From CAWAWP01 sp963841205 (GTDB lineage Bacteria > Chloroflexota > Ktedonobacteria > Ktedonobacterales > JADMIN01), in assembly GCA_963841205.1 (NCBI GenBank), contig CAWJCH010000007.1, forward strand, positions 1-64,000: a DNA stretch of 64,000 bases, written 5' to 3'. A model generated the notes under the pieces. The model made no database searches and was not told the origin of the DNA. It saw only the letters and a list, made by a program, of their open reading frames with translations. A program made the position numbers and the translations under genes. Below are positions 56,473 through 64,000 of the stretch, in pieces; position 1 is the first letter of the stretch; the number at the start of each line of letters is the position of its first letter.

Positions 56473-57906
56473 CTACTCCGCGAGCGCGCCATCTACGCGG
56501 CCAAGTTGGACGACGGCGGGGTGATGGCGCGCGAGGTAGTCTTCGAGGGCCTCGCGCACGATGACGGGGATGTCGTAACGCACGGTGTTGCCCCAGGCAG
56601 GGTCGGTGTAGCCGCCTGCGCTGGCGTCCACCGACGGGATCTCGCTGTCGAGCTCCCAGTCGGTGCCGGCTATGTGGTAGGTGCTCTGCGGATCGAGGGG
56701 TACGTCACCCACGTAGAGGCGTCCAGCACGGACGCTTGCGCCGCTGAGGTGGAAGATGCCCTGCGGCGTGCCGCGCGTCACCCGCGAGACATGGCCAGCG
56801 TGGGTTGGATCAAGGCCGCGGCGGACCATCTTCAGCAACTGTGCCCCGGTGAGGATCGTCACGCCGGGGTTGGCGGGTGAGGCGCAGACCTCCCAGAGCG
56901 TGCCCCGCGCGAGAGGGCCGGCGGGGAGGGGGCCGCTGAAGGCGTGGCCGATAGCGAGCACGGCGACGTCCGCGCCCATGCGCTCGCGCAGGGCGTCCGC
57001 CGTTAGGTCGCCAACGCCGCACTCGCGGTCGTAGGCGAAGTCCAATGGTTGCGCCAGCTCCCCGATGATGGCGCCGAGGAAGGCTTCGAGATCGCGCTCG
57101 GCGCTGGCCGCCGCCGCCATCACGCGCGGCGAGGGCGCGACCTCGTCCGTGATCGGCAGGACGGTGGCGCGTCGGGCAACCAGGCCGCTCGGCGCCCACT
57201 CGCAGTCCACGCGGCCAAGATGCTCGGCATACTGGCCGGCCTGCGCGATGAGCACGGAGCCGATCCGCTCGCCGTCGGGCAACAGGGTGTGCGAGTGCGC
57301 ACCGACGATCGCGGGGATCACTCCCTGCAGCTCCTCCGCCAGCCGCCGATCCTCGTTGAGGCCCATGTGCGAGAGCAGCAGCACGCCGTCGGCGCCCTCC
57401 GAGCGCAGTTGCGCCGCCAGTTCGCGGACCAGTGGCGCCGTCGGGAGGAAAGTCAGGCCGTACCACTTCTCATAGCTACCGTCTACCGGCGAGGTGATGC
57501 CGATCAGGCCGAGCCGCCGACCGCCTATGTTGATCAGCGCGATAGGCTGGACGCCGGGCAGCGGCGAGCCGTCGGGCTGGCGCATGTTGGCGAGCAGCAG
57601 CGGATACCGCGCCTCGCGCGCCTGCTCGACGAGCGACTCGGCGCCGTAGCGCAGGATCGTGGCGTTACCGACGGCGTGCGCACGGCAGTTGGCGGCGCTC
57701 AGCAGGCGGTGCATCGCGGCACCCTTCGTCGCACTGCTGAGGCGGTTGGTGTGCTCTTCGACGTCGCCGGCATCGACGTAGAGCACGGGTGTCTGTGGAT
57801 CTTCGCCAGCGATACGCTCGACCAGCGTGGCGGCGCGCGCCAACCCCTCGATGCGGCCATGCACGTCGTTGGTGTGCAGCAAGGTGAACGAAGTCGTTTC
57901 GGCCAT
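56473..57906 (-). CDS. 5'-nucleotidase/2',3'-cyclic phosphodiesterase family metallophosphoesterase
   Basis: A 477-residue protein. An N-terminal calcineurin-like domain (about 1-270) shows the metal motifs LLHTNDVHGRIE, LYVDAGDVEEH (usual GD), AVGNATILRYG (usual GNHE, here GNAT), LLLSHMGLNED and VGAHSHT. The C-terminal 5'-nucleotidase domain (about 285-470) shows LTADALRERMGADVAVLAIG and GVTILTGAQLLKMVRRGL. No signal peptide is seen, so it should be cytoplasmic, unlike most of the family. The altered GNHE motif lowers confidence in normal catalysis. aggagag precedes ATG 57906. It may be transcribed with the flippase and UbiB genes upstream on the same strand. Confidence 0.85.
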   Translation of the reverse strand: MAETTSFTLLHTNDVHGRIEGLARAATLVERIAGEDPQTPVLYVDAGDVEEHTNRLSSATKGAAMHRLLSAANCRAHAVGNATILRYGAESLVEQAREARYPLLLANMRQPDGSPLPGVQPIALINIGGRRLGLIGITSPVDGSYEKWYGLTFLPTAPLVRELAAQLRSEGADGVLLLSHMGLNEDRRLAEELQGVIPAIVGAHSHTLLPDGERIGSVLIAQAGQYAEHLGRVDCEWAPSGLVARRATVLPITDEVAPSPRVMAAAASAERDLEAFLGAIIGELAQPLDFAYDRECGVGDLTADALRERMGADVAVLAIGHAFSGPLPAGPLARGTLWEVCASPANPGVTILTGAQLLKMVRRGLDPTHAGHVSRVTRGTPQGIFHLSGASVRAGRLYVGDVPLDPQSTYHIAGTDWELDSEIPSVDASAGGYTDPAWGNTVRYDIPVIVREALEDYLARHHPAVVQLGRVDGALAE

Positions 57907-57919
57907 GACCTCTCTCCTT

Positions 57920-57993
57920 CTCTCGTGCGGCTTACGCGCTTATGGGTTGGGGCCGCCTCTCGTGCGGCTTACGCGCTTATGGGTTGGGGCCGC
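57920..57993. repeat. Perfect 37-bp tandem duplication at the flippase gene end
   Basis: 57920-57956 is repeated exactly at 57957-57993. The second copy contains the last codons and TAA of the flippase gene (57977). The first copy is the spacer before the phosphoesterase start. Confidence 0.9.
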
Positions 57994-59725
57994 CCAGCGG
58001 GGAGGACGGGGAGGACTCGACGCGATGCGCGAAGGGCGCCAGCATCGGGCGTAGGCGCGGATTGAATTGGGCCAGCAGCACCACGTCGTCGCCTTCGACG
58101 GGGCGTGCGATCAGCATACCGCCGATGAGCACGGCGGTGAAGATGATGCCGGCGATCGTCAGGTTGATGGCGCCGACGATCGATGGCGTGAAGTCTCCGG
58201 CGCCGACGATGCCCGACACCACGCTCGACGAATCCACGCGCAGGGCAGCCGCCACCAGCACCGCGGGCGCTAGGGCGAGCACGACGCGCAGGCCGAACTG
58301 AATCGGATAGGCGCGCCGCAGCAGACGCCACGCCAGCGCGAGTTGCAGCAGCTCGACGACCACCTGGCCTGCGCCCACGGCGATCAGCGCGCCGCCCGGT
58401 CCGGCGAAGATGCCCTTCTGCGGGATCAGCGCCGCGCCGACCGCGACGGTGAGCAGCAGGCCGACCACCTGCGCGGCGAATGCCCAGCGCTGCCGGCCGA
58501 GTACATAGAGCGCCGCCTGGTGCGAGCCGCCCCCCGCGATGCGTTGGGCGATGTTGAAGACGAGGAAGACCTGCATCAGTACGCCGACCGGCGCATAGTC
58601 CGCGCCGTAGAGCAGCAGGGTGATGGCGTCGGCGCGTACGAAGAAGAACGCCAGCACCGGCACGGCCAGCAGCATCTGAGCCTTGCTGACCGAGCGCCAG
58701 GCGGTGGCCAGCCCCGCGCGATCCTCGCCGGAGAAGGCCGCGGCCATCGCCGCCATACCGACGCCGCCGAGGCCGGCGATCAGGAGGAAGGCCGCCGCGT
58801 GGCTCAACTGGAAAGCGAGATTGAAGTAGCCGATGGCCGGGGCGGCCACCAAGAAGTACAACATCAGCGAGACGGCGGACTGCTTCAGCAGCGCGCCGCT
58901 GATCAAGTTGGTGAGCCAGGCCGTAGCGCCGAGCCGCAGCACCGGGCTGAAGGCGGTCGGCTCGCTCGACGGCGCGGCGGTTTTGTGCACGCGCAGGAGG
59001 GGGAGCAGCAGCGCGAAGTATACCAAGGCGGTCGCCCAGGCGACGAGGCCGAGCGCCCAGATCACGCCGGCAACGCCGTAGCCAAGACGCGCGGCGACAA
59101 GGACCCCGACGACGTTGCCCACCTGCGCGAGGCCGCCGACGACGAGCGTCAGGCGCGTTCGGAGCAGCGCGGTGAAGAGCGCGCCCAGCATGTTCATCAT
59201 GCCGGTGCCGGCGATATAGACCACCAGCGGCAAGGCGAGCGCGGGAAAGTCGGGGATGTAGAGCGCGGCGGCTACACCGTCTGCTCCAGGGAATGACTGC
59301 GAGAGCAGCCACGCCCGCAACGGCGGCACGACGATGTAGACGGCGGCGCAGATCAGCAGCACGGAGAGTGCACGCGTGAGCATGATGCGTCGTAAGAGCG
59401 CGCCGGTCGCGGCTCGGCCTCGCTCGGCGAGGGTACGCGGGACGAAGACAGTCGCGGCGTCTTCAAGCCCGAAGGCAGCGGCGTAGACGGCGGTGTTGAA
59501 GAAGGTGAGCCCGATGGCGAAGATGCCGTAGGGCTCTTTGCCCAGGCCGCGCGCGGCGATCAGCGAAAGCAGGAACGACGCGGCGAAGAGCCACAGCGAG
59601 CCAAGTTGGTTCCACAGGTAGGCCGAGGGTGCCCGCCGCAGCAGCTCGGTGGCTTCCGCGGTCCGCGATTGAGTGGTGACCGCCGCCGGAGCCGCGTTGT
59701 CGCGCTTGATATCGCCACTAGTCAC
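57977..59725 (-). CDS. Wzx/MATE-type polysaccharide flippase
   Basis: A 582-residue integral membrane protein with about 14 hydrophobic segments. It opens with YLWNQLGSLWLFAASFLLSLIAARGLGKEPYGIFAIGLTFFNTAVYAAAFGLEDA, the usual start of oligosaccharide flippases (RfbX/MOP superfamily). It probably flips lipid-linked saccharides for envelope polysaccharide. The hydrophilic C-terminal tail ends SSPSSPLGGPNP. GTG 59725 overlaps the end of the UbiB-like gene by 8 bases, implying coupling. No glycosyltransferases are adjacent, so its substrate is open. Confidence 0.87.
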   Translation of the reverse strand: MTSGDIKRDNAAPAAVTTQSRTAEATELLRRAPSAYLWNQLGSLWLFAASFLLSLIAARGLGKEPYGIFAIGLTFFNTAVYAAAFGLEDAATVFVPRTLAERGRAATGALLRRIMLTRALSVLLICAAVYIVVPPLRAWLLSQSFPGADGVAAALYIPDFPALALPLVVYIAGTGMMNMLGALFTALLRTRLTLVVGGLAQVGNVVGVLVAARLGYGVAGVIWALGLVAWATALVYFALLLPLLRVHKTAAPSSEPTAFSPVLRLGATAWLTNLISGALLKQSAVSLMLYFLVAAPAIGYFNLAFQLSHAAAFLLIAGLGGVGMAAMAAAFSGEDRAGLATAWRSVSKAQMLLAVPVLAFFFVRADAITLLLYGADYAPVGVLMQVFLVFNIAQRIAGGGSHQAALYVLGRQRWAFAAQVVGLLLTVAVGAALIPQKGIFAGPGGALIAVGAGQVVVELLQLALAWRLLRRAYPIQFGLRVVLALAPAVLVAAALRVDSSSVVSGIVGAGDFTPSIVGAINLTIAGIIFTAVLIGGMLIARPVEGDDVVLLAQFNPRLRPMLAPFAHRVESSPSSPLGGPNP

Positions 59726-61379
59726 TCGTCGCGCGCCTCCTCATCATCACCGTGGTCACGAATGCGCCGAGCATCCCCAGCGGCACCCAGATCGGCACTG
59801 GGCGGTTGAGCGCGCCGATCGCCACGCGACGTCCGGCGCGCGTCTTCAGCGCGGGGCTGAGGGTGGCGCTCTCGATCACGATGCGCAACTCGCCGCGCTC
59901 GGCGTGCTCCAAGACGTGCTCGAGCTTGCGCGGCAAGGCGCTCATGGTCCGTGCTAGGCCGATACCCTCGCGCACGAGATCGCGCCCCAATTGGTCTACG
60001 CTCTCGGCGCCCAGCAGCGCCAGCACGCCGGAGACGGGGCTGCGCCGCATGAACTGCCGCGCGAACGGCGCCGCCGCCGAGAGCAGATTGAACTCCGGCG
60101 AGATGATCGCGCAGAGCCCCGTCAGCATGCTCACCGCGCGCCCCAGGAACGCGAACTGCGACGGCATGCGCACCGGCTGGTCGTAGAGCGCCGTGCCGAT
60201 CTCCGCCAACACCTCCGAAGGATCGAGCGTGCGGATCTGCGAGAACGGCAGCGAGCCGTACCGCGTCAGAAAGAGGCTCACCGTGCGCTCGATCACCTCG
60301 TGTTGCGCCGTCTCACCGAGGAAGCCAAGGTCATCCATCCCACGGACCACCATCATCGCGTCCTGCTGCACGACGCCGCCAAAACAGGTGCGCAGTCCGG
60401 CTTTCATGCGCGGCGTAATGGAGCCCATCATGCCGAAGTCCACGAAGGCCAGGCGCAGGCCGTTTGGTGTTGGCTGCACGAAGATATTACCAGGATGCGG
60501 GTCCGCGTGGAAGAACCCAATCTCGAGGATCTGCTTCAGGTAAAGGCTGGCGATGCGGCGCACCAGCGCGTCGCGGTCCACCCCGGCGGCGTCGAGCAGC
60601 TCGATCTGCGTTATCTTGTAGCCGCGCACCCATTCGAGGGTCAGCACGCGATGCGTCGTCTGCTGCCAGAGCACGGCAGGCACGACGACATCCGGCTCTT
60701 CACGCATCACCTCTCCGAAGCGCTCAGCGTTATGCCCCTCGCGCTCGTAATCAAGCTCTTCGCGCACCATGCGGCTGAACTCGCGGTAGAGTCCGCGAAT
60801 GTCGAGTAGGTAATCCGCCTGGCGCGAGATGCGCCGCACTAGGCCGAGGACGAAATGCAGCGTGCGCAGATCGTCGCGCACCGTCGCATCGATGCCGGGG
60901 CGCTGCACCTTCACCGCGACGGTGCGCCCGTCGCGCAGCCGCGCGCGATGCACCTGCCCGAACGAAGCCGAGCCCGCCGGTATGCGATCGATGTTCTCGA
61001 AGATCGCCTCGATCGGCGCGCCGAGCTCGCGCTCCAGCACAGCATGGATCACGTCGAACGGCTCGGCGGGTACCTCGTCCTGCAGCGTCGCCAACTCGGC
61101 CAGCGCCTCCTGCGGCAACAGATCCGCCCGCGAGCTGAGGAATTGCCCCAACTTGATCAGCAGACCGCCGTGCGTGATCGCCGTCTTGCGGAAGTTGCAG
61201 AGCATGCGCTTCAGCGCCTCGATGTCTGGCTCCGCGTCGAATTCGCCGCGCGCCTGTGCCTTCACGACGCGGCTGCGCTCCTTATAGATCGTCCACAGCG
61301 TCGTGATGAGGAGCCACGCGATCCGCGCCGAGCGCGCCATCTGGCTGCGCCGCATCCAGCGGGAGGTTTGCCACGCCAT
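59718..61379 (-). CDS. ABC1/UbiB-family atypical kinase
   Basis: A 553-residue protein of the AarF/ABC1/UbiB family. The family-specific KxGQ motif is in GGLLIKLGQFLSSR and the Ala-rich nucleotide loop in AGSASFGQVHRARL. Next come the Lys of VAVKVQRPG, the catalytic-type HADPHPGNIFV and the metal-binding DFG in FVDFGMMGS. A C-terminal helix (PVPIWVPLGMLGAFVTTVMM) is a membrane anchor. The family supports quinone/isoprenoid lipid metabolism and often has ATPase rather than kinase activity. ATG 61379 (MAWQTSRW) is preferred; an in-frame start at 61481 adds a random-looking lead. The gene overlaps the flippase start. Confidence 0.92.
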   Translation of the reverse strand: MAWQTSRWMRRSQMARSARIAWLLITTLWTIYKERSRVVKAQARGEFDAEPDIEALKRMLCNFRKTAITHGGLLIKLGQFLSSRADLLPQEALAELATLQDEVPAEPFDVIHAVLERELGAPIEAIFENIDRIPAGSASFGQVHRARLRDGRTVAVKVQRPGIDATVRDDLRTLHFVLGLVRRISRQADYLLDIRGLYREFSRMVREELDYEREGHNAERFGEVMREEPDVVVPAVLWQQTTHRVLTLEWVRGYKITQIELLDAAGVDRDALVRRIASLYLKQILEIGFFHADPHPGNIFVQPTPNGLRLAFVDFGMMGSITPRMKAGLRTCFGGVVQQDAMMVVRGMDDLGFLGETAQHEVIERTVSLFLTRYGSLPFSQIRTLDPSEVLAEIGTALYDQPVRMPSQFAFLGRAVSMLTGLCAIISPEFNLLSAAAPFARQFMRRSPVSGVLALLGAESVDQLGRDLVREGIGLARTMSALPRKLEHVLEHAERGELRIVIESATLSPALKTRAGRRVAIGALNRPVPIWVPLGMLGAFVTTVMMRRRATSD

Positions 61380-61566
61380 CCTCAGCTCCTCGCTCCGCCG
61401 ATCACCACAAGCCCCGGCTTCGGACGCCGCCACCCCACGCGCCCCCTTGTATTCGGGCCGCGCGCCGCGCATCATGCCCACACTGTATCATACGTCTGGG
61501 CGGCGTCCGAGACACCGTGGGCCGCGAATTCGGTTGCGCTTCAGTGGAGTAGCAGGGGGGAAGGCG

Positions 61567-62139
61567 ATGGTTCACGTCGGGCCGGAGGAGGGCGGGCGAC
61601 CGAGCCCCTGGCGGACGCTCGCCGTGCGCGAGGTGTATCGCAACCCCTGGATGACGGTGGTCGAGCATGCGGTGGTGCGCCCCGACGGCACGGAGGGCAT
61701 CTACGGCATCGTCGATCCAGGCGACAACGCCGCCATCGTCGCGCTCGACGCGGAGGAGCATCTGTGGCTCGCCGGGGAGTATGCGTATCCTGTGCAGCGC
61801 TTCGAGTGGAAGATCCCCAGCGGCAAGGTGGAAGAGGGCGAGCCAGCGCTGGAGGCCGCGCAGCGCGAGCTGGCGGAGGAGACCGGCATGCAGGCGCGGG
61901 AGTGGACGCCCCTCGGCTCCTACTACCTCAGCGTGGGCGTCTCGACGCAGGTGAGCCACGTCTTCCTGGCGCGCGGACTCGATCTCGGCGAGGCGCGACC
62001 GGAGGGTACCGAGCTGATCACCATGCGGCGGATTCCGCTGGCTGAGGCAGTCGAGGCGTGCCTGCGCGGCGAGATCCGCGACGCGCCGAGCGTGCTGGGC
62101 ATCTGGCGGGCGTGGTTCGCGCTGCACGAGGCGCGCTGA
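61567..62139 (+). CDS. NUDIX hydrolase, ADP-ribose pyrophosphatase-like
   Basis: A 190-residue protein. The Nudix box is complete: G-KVEEG-E-PALEAAQ-REL-A-EE-T-GM (about residues 97-119). The N-terminal strand VREVYRNPWMTVVEHAVVRPDGT and the 'WKIPSGKVE' lead-in match the NudF/ADP-ribose pyrophosphatase branch. It would hydrolyse a nucleoside-diphosphate-linked substrate such as ADP-ribose using Mg2+. ATG 61567 follows a G-rich Shine-Dalgarno (gggggaagg). It is divergent from the UbiB gene. Confidence 0.93.
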   Translation: MVHVGPEEGGRPSPWRTLAVREVYRNPWMTVVEHAVVRPDGTEGIYGIVDPGDNAAIVALDAEEHLWLAGEYAYPVQRFEWKIPSGKVEEGEPALEAAQRELAEETGMQAREWTPLGSYYLSVGVSTQVSHVFLARGLDLGEARPEGTELITMRRIPLAEAVEACLRGEIRDAPSVLGIWRAWFALHEAR

Positions 62140-62577
62140 AGCACCAGCGTATGGGCAAGAGCACGTTCATTGCCCCCGCGGTTCCGGCTCGTCCACCCGA
62201 CATAGTCGCTCGGCGCTGAATGCTCAAGACTCGCGATGCTCGTCTCGCCGGGATGAAGCCAGCCCCAGGAGAGATCATGTGGAGACACGTGGTGCTGCGC
62301 GAGTATCTTGCTCATACGCTGCCATGCATCGCGCAAGTAACCCTCTGACAACGAGCGGAGAAGAACTTCAAAGGGATCAGCGAGGACGATGCCGCCTGCG
62401 TCAAGACGGCGACCGGCATCGGTTGGCTCTTCCCTCTCGTCGAGGTCAGTCCACCCATCCTGGTGAAAAGCCGACCACCAATATTGGCGAGAAGCCGACC
62501 ACATACGGTGCCTCTTCCTGGTTCCGTTGACACGTGAGGCGAGCCAGGACTGTCGCCGAGGCGTTACTCGCCGATGA
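62140..62577. other. Convergent gap with IS21-like end repeats
   Basis: About 440 bases. Near its right end it contains two similar 18-base blocks, listed separately. The open minus-strand frame here (about 62312-62533) looks like debris, not a gene. Confidence 0.5.
62463..62504. repeat. Two 18-bp direct repeats resembling an IS21-family terminus
   Basis: gtgaaaagccgaccacca (62463-62480) and gcgagaagccgaccacat (62487-62504) share the core agccgaccac at 24-base spacing. Multiple short direct repeats reading 'tggtcggctttt' are the usual form of IS21-family ends. No istA/istB remains nearby. Confidence 0.45.
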
Positions 62578-63258
62578 TTAACGCAACTCTAGGGTGAGCA
62601 GGCCGCGCAGATCCTCGAAGGCGTAGTCGGCCCCACAGGCCAACAGATCGGCCACGGAGTGATAGGGGCCGGTGGCGACGGCGACCGTCCGAAGGGAAGC
62701 GGCGGCGCCGCAGGCGACGTCGTGGGGCGTGTCGCCGACGACGAAGGTGCGCGCGCGCGCGAACGTGCGCCCGAAGACACGCTCAGCGCGGGCAAAGGCC
62801 AGCGGCGGCAGATCGTTGCGCGACTCAGCCTCGTCGCCGAAGCCGCCGCAGGAGAAATACGCGTCGATCTTCGCCGCGCGCAGCTTGCGCCAGGCGACGC
62901 GCTCGATGTTGCCCGTCACCAGCGCGAGGGAGGCGCCGAGCTCGACCAGCCAATCAAGCGCCTCGCGGCAGTGCGGCGTAGTGCAGGCGCTGAGGTCGTC
63001 GGGCACGTGCTCGTCGTAGGAGTCAGCCGCGACGGCGTAGAAACGCGGCAGGCCTTCGGCGATGGTCGCTTCGGGGATGCCGGCCTCGCGCAGGGCGCGG
63101 GCGGCGATGGCGGTGTCCGTCATGCCGGCGGTCTTGCCGAGCTGGTCGTTGACGATATCGACCCCATAGACAGCGCGTATGCCTGCGCAGATCGCCGCGC
63201 GATGGACGGGGGGCATGCCCCGCAGCAGCGTGCCGTCGATGTCGAAGAGGAAGAGCAT
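62578..63258 (-). CDS. HAD-superfamily phosphatase (phosphoglycolate phosphatase-like)
   Basis: A 226-residue hydrolase. Motif I LFLFDIDGTLLRG is at the N-terminus, with nucleophile Asp and +2 Asp. A helical cap lies at about 20-95. Motif II is LALVTGN, and the motif III/IV region FVVGDTPHDVACGAAA gives the acidic metal site. The size and cap position fit the Gph/PGP subgroup of phosphomonoesterases; the substrate cannot be told. ATG 63258 has ggag 8 bases upstream. It is divergent from the partial gene at 63406. Confidence 0.92.
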   Translation of the reverse strand: MLFLFDIDGTLLRGMPPVHRAAICAGIRAVYGVDIVNDQLGKTAGMTDTAIAARALREAGIPEATIAEGLPRFYAVAADSYDEHVPDDLSACTTPHCREALDWLVELGASLALVTGNIERVAWRKLRAAKIDAYFSCGGFGDEAESRNDLPPLAFARAERVFGRTFARARTFVVGDTPHDVACGAAASLRTVAVATGPYHSVADLLACGADYAFEDLRGLLTLELR

Positions 63259-63405
63259 ACGTCTCCAGTGATGCCGCGCGTCGCGACAAAGTCCGCCAGT
63301 TTGCAGGCGGCCACCCACGCGGCTATGATAGCATAGGTGCGAGAGCGGTGAGCGGCTGGAGCCGGTCGGCGATGCAGTTCGCCGGGAACGAAAGAGAGCG
63401 GCACG

Positions 63406-64000
63406 ATGCAGCTTCGCTTTGAGCTGGGCGATCCCCAGACGCCACGCGGCCACGCCATCCTCTACGCCCACGCCGGCAATGCCGACCGCTACATCGCGAC
63501 GTACTGCGTAGTGGCGCCGATCGCGTTCTCCATTGGCAAGTTCCTGCCGCCGATCCTCTCCGGCCAGATCCCTCTTGGCGACCTGCCCGACGCCTCGGCG
63601 GCCAGCGTGCTGCCGATCCCGCCGATCCTGGAAGACGTCTCCGGCATGGCCGAGCTGCGCCAGATGGCCGAGCGGCGCGGCGACGATCTCTGCGACCTTG
63701 GCAACGTCTTCACCACCGACGACGCCCAGCGCATGGGCTACGCGGCGGAGGCCTGCCAGTCGTATGGCGAGCTCTATGCGGCATACAAGTCGCGATGGCC
63801 CAGAACCGAGATCTCCTCCGTTGGCGGAGCGTTGGAGGTAACGCCGCTCGACGATCTCAACGTTGAGGACGTGATGACCGAGGTGATGCCGGAGCGCGAC
63901 CGCCTCGCCGAGCTGGCACGGCTGATCAGCCAGGCGCGCTACGCCGTCGAGGGGCACGATCACAAGGCGTTGGAGGACGTATCGCAGCGCATGCGCCGCA
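63406..64000 (+). CDS. Partial hypothetical protein, runs off the window end
   Basis: Open from ATG 63406 to the last base, 198 codons with no stop. It begins MQLRFELGDPQTPRGHAILY and contains FSIGKFLPPIL, a Pro-rich turn (LPIPPILED) and a charged helical C-part (VMPERDRLAELARLISQAR). No membrane segment or signal peptide is visible. Codon use matches the surrounding dense genes, with G/C-ending codons dominant, which supports real coding. It resembles uncharacterised proteins of Thermomicrobia-like genomes; I do not assign a function. Confidence 0.75.
   Translation, partial: MQLRFELGDPQTPRGHAILYAHAGNADRYIATYCVVAPIAFSIGKFLPPILSGQIPLGDLPDASAASVLPIPPILEDVSGMAELRQMAERRGDDLCDLGNVFTTDDAQRMGYAAEACQSYGELYAAYKSRWPRTEISSVGGALEVTPLDDLNVEDVMTEVMPERDRLAELARLISQARYAVEGHDHKALEDVSQRMRR

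Overview
The window is GC-rich bacterial DNA, most consistent with a Chloroflexota (Thermomicrobia/Ktedonobacteria-like) chromosome. This is an inference from gene content: a very large MalT-type LuxR regulator with an extra N-terminal domain, many GAF/PAS histidine kinases and receiver proteins, an Acidothermus-E1-like GH5 endoglucanase, a BadF-type amino-sugar kinase, and TnpB-type (IS200/IS605-like) element remnants. I see no tRNA, rRNA or CRISPR array.

There are two unlike halves. From 1 to about 42 kb the genes are spaced out, with many gaps of 400-1100 bases. The content is signalling (three OmpR-type regulators, one NarL-type regulator, three standalone receivers of which one is broken, four sensor kinases, a CheB-CheR-PAS protein, a LuxR giant), small membrane proteins (DUF1622, GtrA, HdeD, DUF3566-like, CvpA-like), a GH5 cellulase, an epoxide hydrolase, and mobile debris. 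A 3.3 kb IS1182-like unit (1319-4624) carries three passenger genes and a wrecked transposase. It appears to have landed inside a small ORF and is itself hit by a 229-bp TnpB-less element.

From 42.1 to 64 kb genes are tightly packed. Positions 42.1-56 kb form an apparently complete amino-sugar/muropeptide recovery locus: NagZ, a GlcNAc/MurNAc kinase, MurQ and a GntR/UTRA regulator on the minus strand, divergent NagA, a GlmS-like SIS isomerase/deaminase, and divergent from that a peptide-type ABC transporter (binding protein, two permeases, two ATPases). DNA resembling NagR/DasR (dre) operators lies in both divergent promoter regions, so one regulator probably controls the whole set. Then follow a 5'-nucleotidase-family phosphoesterase, a Wzx/MATE-type flippase overlapping an ABC1/UbiB kinase, a NUDIX hydrolase, a HAD phosphatase and a partial hypothetical gene.

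Six otherwise well-conserved genes are interrupted by single-base indels (about 333, 16.72 kb, 39.23 kb, 52.25 kb, 52.64 kb, 54.27 kb). They may be true decay or assembly errors, and should be checked against reads before any of these genes is called dead. At least four TnpB-less elements (12.24, 43.77 and 56.07 kb on +, 5.82 kb on -; a fifth copy sits in the transposase at 4.0 kb) keep both hairpin ends and the region that encodes the omega RNA in complete elements.
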